From NCBI RefSeq assembly GCF_001402875.1, contig NZ_CP012946.1:660001-724000 (forward strand): a stretch of DNA of 64,000 nt. The letters are read 5' to 3'. Every line of letters starts with the position of its first letter. The stretch's first letter is position 1. Positions 62,424 through 64,000 of the stretch are shown one piece after another. The notes beneath the pieces are model-generated. The model ran no database searches. It was not told the DNA's origin and worked only from the letters and a program-made list of their open reading frames with translations. The stretch comes from Blastochloris viridis. Lineage in GTDB: Bacteria; Pseudomonadota; Alphaproteobacteria; Rhizobiales; Xanthobacteraceae. The translations under genes and the position numbers were made by a program.

Positions 62424-63101
62424 ATGTCCGATATTTTCAAGGAAGTCGAGGAAGACGTTCGCCGCGAACGGCTGCATGCGCTTTGGAGCAAGTACGGCGG
62501 CTTGGTGCTGACTCTCGCCGTCGTCATCGTGCTCGCGGTGGCGGGCTGGCGCGGCTGGGAGTGGTGGCAGCATCGTCAGGCCGAGGCGGCCGGCGCCCGG
62601 TTCGAGGCGGCGCTGCGGCTCGTCAGCGACGGCAATACCGCGGACGCCGACGCCGCCCTGGCCAAGCTGGCGGCCGACGCGCCGACCGGCTACGCCCTGC
62701 TGGCGCGCTTTGCCCGCGCCGGCGCGTTGGCCTCGACCGACAAGGCGGCGGCGGTGCGCGAGTTCGACGCGCTGGCCGGCGACGCCAAGGCGCTGCCGCT
62801 GTTCCGCGACCTCGCCCAGATCCGGGCCGGGCTGATCCTGGTCGACGACGCCCCCTATGCCGACCTCAAGGCGCGGCTGGAGCCGCTCGCCGCGCCGGAG
62901 GCGGCCTTCCGACACTCCGCCCGCGAACTGCTGGCGCTGTCGGCGTGGAAGGCGGGCGACCGCGACGCCGCCCGGCAGTGGGTCGACGCGCTGGTCGGCG
63001 ATCCGTCCGCGCCGTCCAGCCTCCGCACGCGCGGCCAGATTCTGCGCGATCTTTTGTCCTCGCCCATCGCGCCGATGCCGGCGCCGGCGAAAGCCAACTG
63101 A
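62424..63101 (+). CDS. Single-pass membrane TPR-like protein (YfgM type)
   Basis: 225 residues: cytoplasmic acidic N-terminus (MSDIFKEVEEDVRRERLHALWSKYG), one membrane helix (GLVLTLAVVIVLAVAGWRGWEWW), then a periplasmic helical-repeat domain. Matches the Tetratricopeptide-repeat-like family whose E. coli member YfgM works with the Sec translocon and outer-membrane assembly. It precedes a lipoprotein gene and der, an arrangement known from other proteobacteria. Confidence 0.87.
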   Translation: MSDIFKEVEEDVRRERLHALWSKYGGLVLTLAVVIVLAVAGWRGWEWWQHRQAEAAGARFEAALRLVSDGNTADADAALAKLAADAPTGYALLARFARAGALASTDKAAAVREFDALAGDAKALPLFRDLAQIRAGLILVDDAPYADLKARLEPLAAPEAAFRHSARELLALSAWKAGDRDAARQWVDALVGDPSAPSSLRTRGQILRDLLSSPIAPMPAPAKAN

Positions 63102-63109
63102 GGCAGGCC

Positions 63110-63409
63110 ATGGCAGCAGCCCTTTCCCGACGTCTTCTTCTGCTCGCGGCCGGCGCGCTGGCCGTGGCAGGCTGCGAGTCGCTCGACAAGCTCAACCCGT
63201 TCGACGAGCGTAAGACGCCGCTGCCGGGCGATCGCAAGCCGCTGTTCCCGGAAGGCGTGCCCGGTGTGAACTATGGCGAGCCGCCGCCCCAGCCGGCCAA
63301 CGCGCCGCCGCCCGCGGCGGCAGCCGAGCAGCCGGCGGAGCCGGCGGCCAAGGCCAAGGGCAAGGCGAAAAGCAGAGCCAAGGCCGAGCCGCAGGGCGCG
63401 GAGGACTGA
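63110..63409 (+). CDS. Small lipoprotein upstream of der
   Basis: 99 residues. Lipobox VAGC at residues 19-22 after a hydrophobic segment (RRLLLLAAGALAVAGC). The mature part has DERKTPLPGDRKPLFPEGVPG and a Pro/Ala then Lys/Ala-rich low-complexity tail. ATG 63110 lies 8 nt after the TPR-like gene's stop, so the two are an operon. Residue +2 is Glu. It could be part of the outer-membrane assembly set (BamB-less lipoprotein type), but that is a guess. Confidence 0.78.
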   Translation: MAAALSRRLLLLAAGALAVAGCESLDKLNPFDERKTPLPGDRKPLFPEGVPGVNYGEPPPQPANAPPPAAAAEQPAEPAAKAKGKAKSRAKAEPQGAED

Positions 63410-63417
63410 TAAGAAAT

Positions 63418-63680
63418 CCGGCCGAACAGGCCGGAGTTTCGCGGTCCTGTCGCCGGAAAATACGTTTCCCATCAAGGATTTTTCGGCGAGGCTGTTTCCG
63501 TTGATCACGACGTGATCGACCGCAAGCCGTATGATACGGTTTGCGGCTGGTTTCGCCTTCAAACCGTATCCCGTTTGCCGAACGTCCGGTTTCCGAACGC
63601 GGATTTTCGGCGAGATCGTTTCCGGGATTGCGACGTTATCTTTCGGAAACCGCATGATCCGGCCGGGCAGGCCGGATGTT
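63418..63680. repeat. Cluster of palindromic repeats before der
   Basis: Contains CCGGCC-GAACA-GGCCGG (left end) and ATCCGGCC-GGGCA-GGCCGGAT (right end), GGATTTTTCGGCGAGG, GATCACGACGTGATC (63502-63516), a 13-bp hairpin CCGCAAGCCGTAT / ATACGGTTTGCGG, and a second GGATTTTCGGCGAGA copy. The order of blocks repeats roughly twice. The 306-bp gap contains no gene. Confidence 0.7.
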
Positions 63681-63715
63681 CGTTTCATGACCGTCAGGCA
63701 TCCTAGGAGCGGCCG

Positions 63716-64000
63716 ATGTTCACTCTCGCCATCGTCGGCCGGCCCAATGTCGGCAAGTCGACGCTATTCAACCGCCTCGTCGGCAAGCGCCTCGCGCTGG
63801 TCGACGACCGTCCCGGCGTCACCCGCGACCGCCGCGAGGGCGAGGGCCACCTCGGCGACCTCACCTTCACCATCGTCGACACCGCCGGCCTCGAAGAGGC
63901 CGATGCGGCGAGCCTGGAAGGGCGCATGCGCGCCCAGACCGAGGCAGCGATCCGCGACGCCGACGCCATCTTGTTCATGATCGACGTCCGCAGCGGGCTG
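63716..64000 (+). CDS. der: Ribosome biogenesis GTPase Der, 5' part
   Basis: First 95 residues of the double-GTPase EngA/Der, needed for 50S assembly. It runs off the window end still open. G1 loop GRPNVGKS (residues 8-15), switch [18 protein letters not shown] (G2) and DTAGLEEA (G3) are visible. ATG 63716 has AGGAGCGG upstream. Confidence 0.95.
   Translation, partial: MFTLAIVGRPNVGKSTLFNRLVGKRLALVDDRPGVTRDRREGEGHLGDLTFTIVDTAGLEEADAASLEGRMRAQTEAAIRDADAILFMIDVRSGL

Overview
The window reads as chromosome from a purple phototrophic alphaproteobacterium of the Rhizobiales, most likely Blastochloris (viridis or a close relative). The main reason is the first gene: the 3' part of pufC, the tetraheme cytochrome of the photosynthetic reaction centre. 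From memory it lines up with the B. viridis mature protein from about residue 117 to its last residue, 336. High GC, GTG/TTG starts and a Rhizobiales-type housekeeping gene order agree. No database search was possible, so family names rest on recognised motifs.

Layout. 1-0.75 kb: end of pufC and two tandem terminators. 0.9-3.2 kb: asnB followed, in ATGA overlap, by a decayed GT4 glycosyltransferase. 3.6-18.1 kb: a housekeeping block (tRNA-Gln, trpS, usp, nfuA, tsaB, rimI, fur, plsC, miaB, phoH, ybeY, corC, lnt, an XRE regulator, metK, trmB) joining Fe-S assembly, tRNA modification, RNA processing, envelope lipids and SAM synthesis. 18.2-21.3 kb: a DUF2336 gene, tRNA-Leu and a 1.2-kb non-coding array of long repeats. 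21.4-36 kb: a membrane hydrolase, then an acetate-switch type cluster (CBS/DUF294 protein, PAS-exonuclease, symporter-kinase hybrid CrbS-like, LuxR regulator CrbR-like, two-component Na+/solute symporter). 36.2-38.6 kb: rpoH, an RluA pseudouridine synthase and a small membrane protein.

39.7-53.1 kb is an accessory surface-polysaccharide island beside tRNA-Glu: nucleotide-sugar genes, a nucleotidyltransferase fused to an RraA-like aldolase domain, a KpsC/S-like transferase fused to a methyltransferase, two further methyltransferases, two RgpF-like proteins and an ABC exporter (Wzm/Wzt). Related ~100-125-bp repeats lie outside both ends, a run of 22 G lies at its left edge, and several genes look AT-richer than the rest. 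The candidate new system is here: the fused aldolase/cytidylyltransferase beside a Kdo-transferase-like domain suggests an unusual route to a CMP-activated 2-keto acid sugar.

53.4-64 kb: a DUF4139 exported protein, a GT4 glycosyltransferase, a lone amtB whose start codon lies inside a near-perfect 16-bp hairpin, an exported beta-rich protein, an AI-2E family protein, panB, nnrU, a TPR-like membrane protein, a lipoprotein and the start of der. Several families of short intergenic repeats and unrelated 12-18-nt tandem repeats in gene leaders run through the window.
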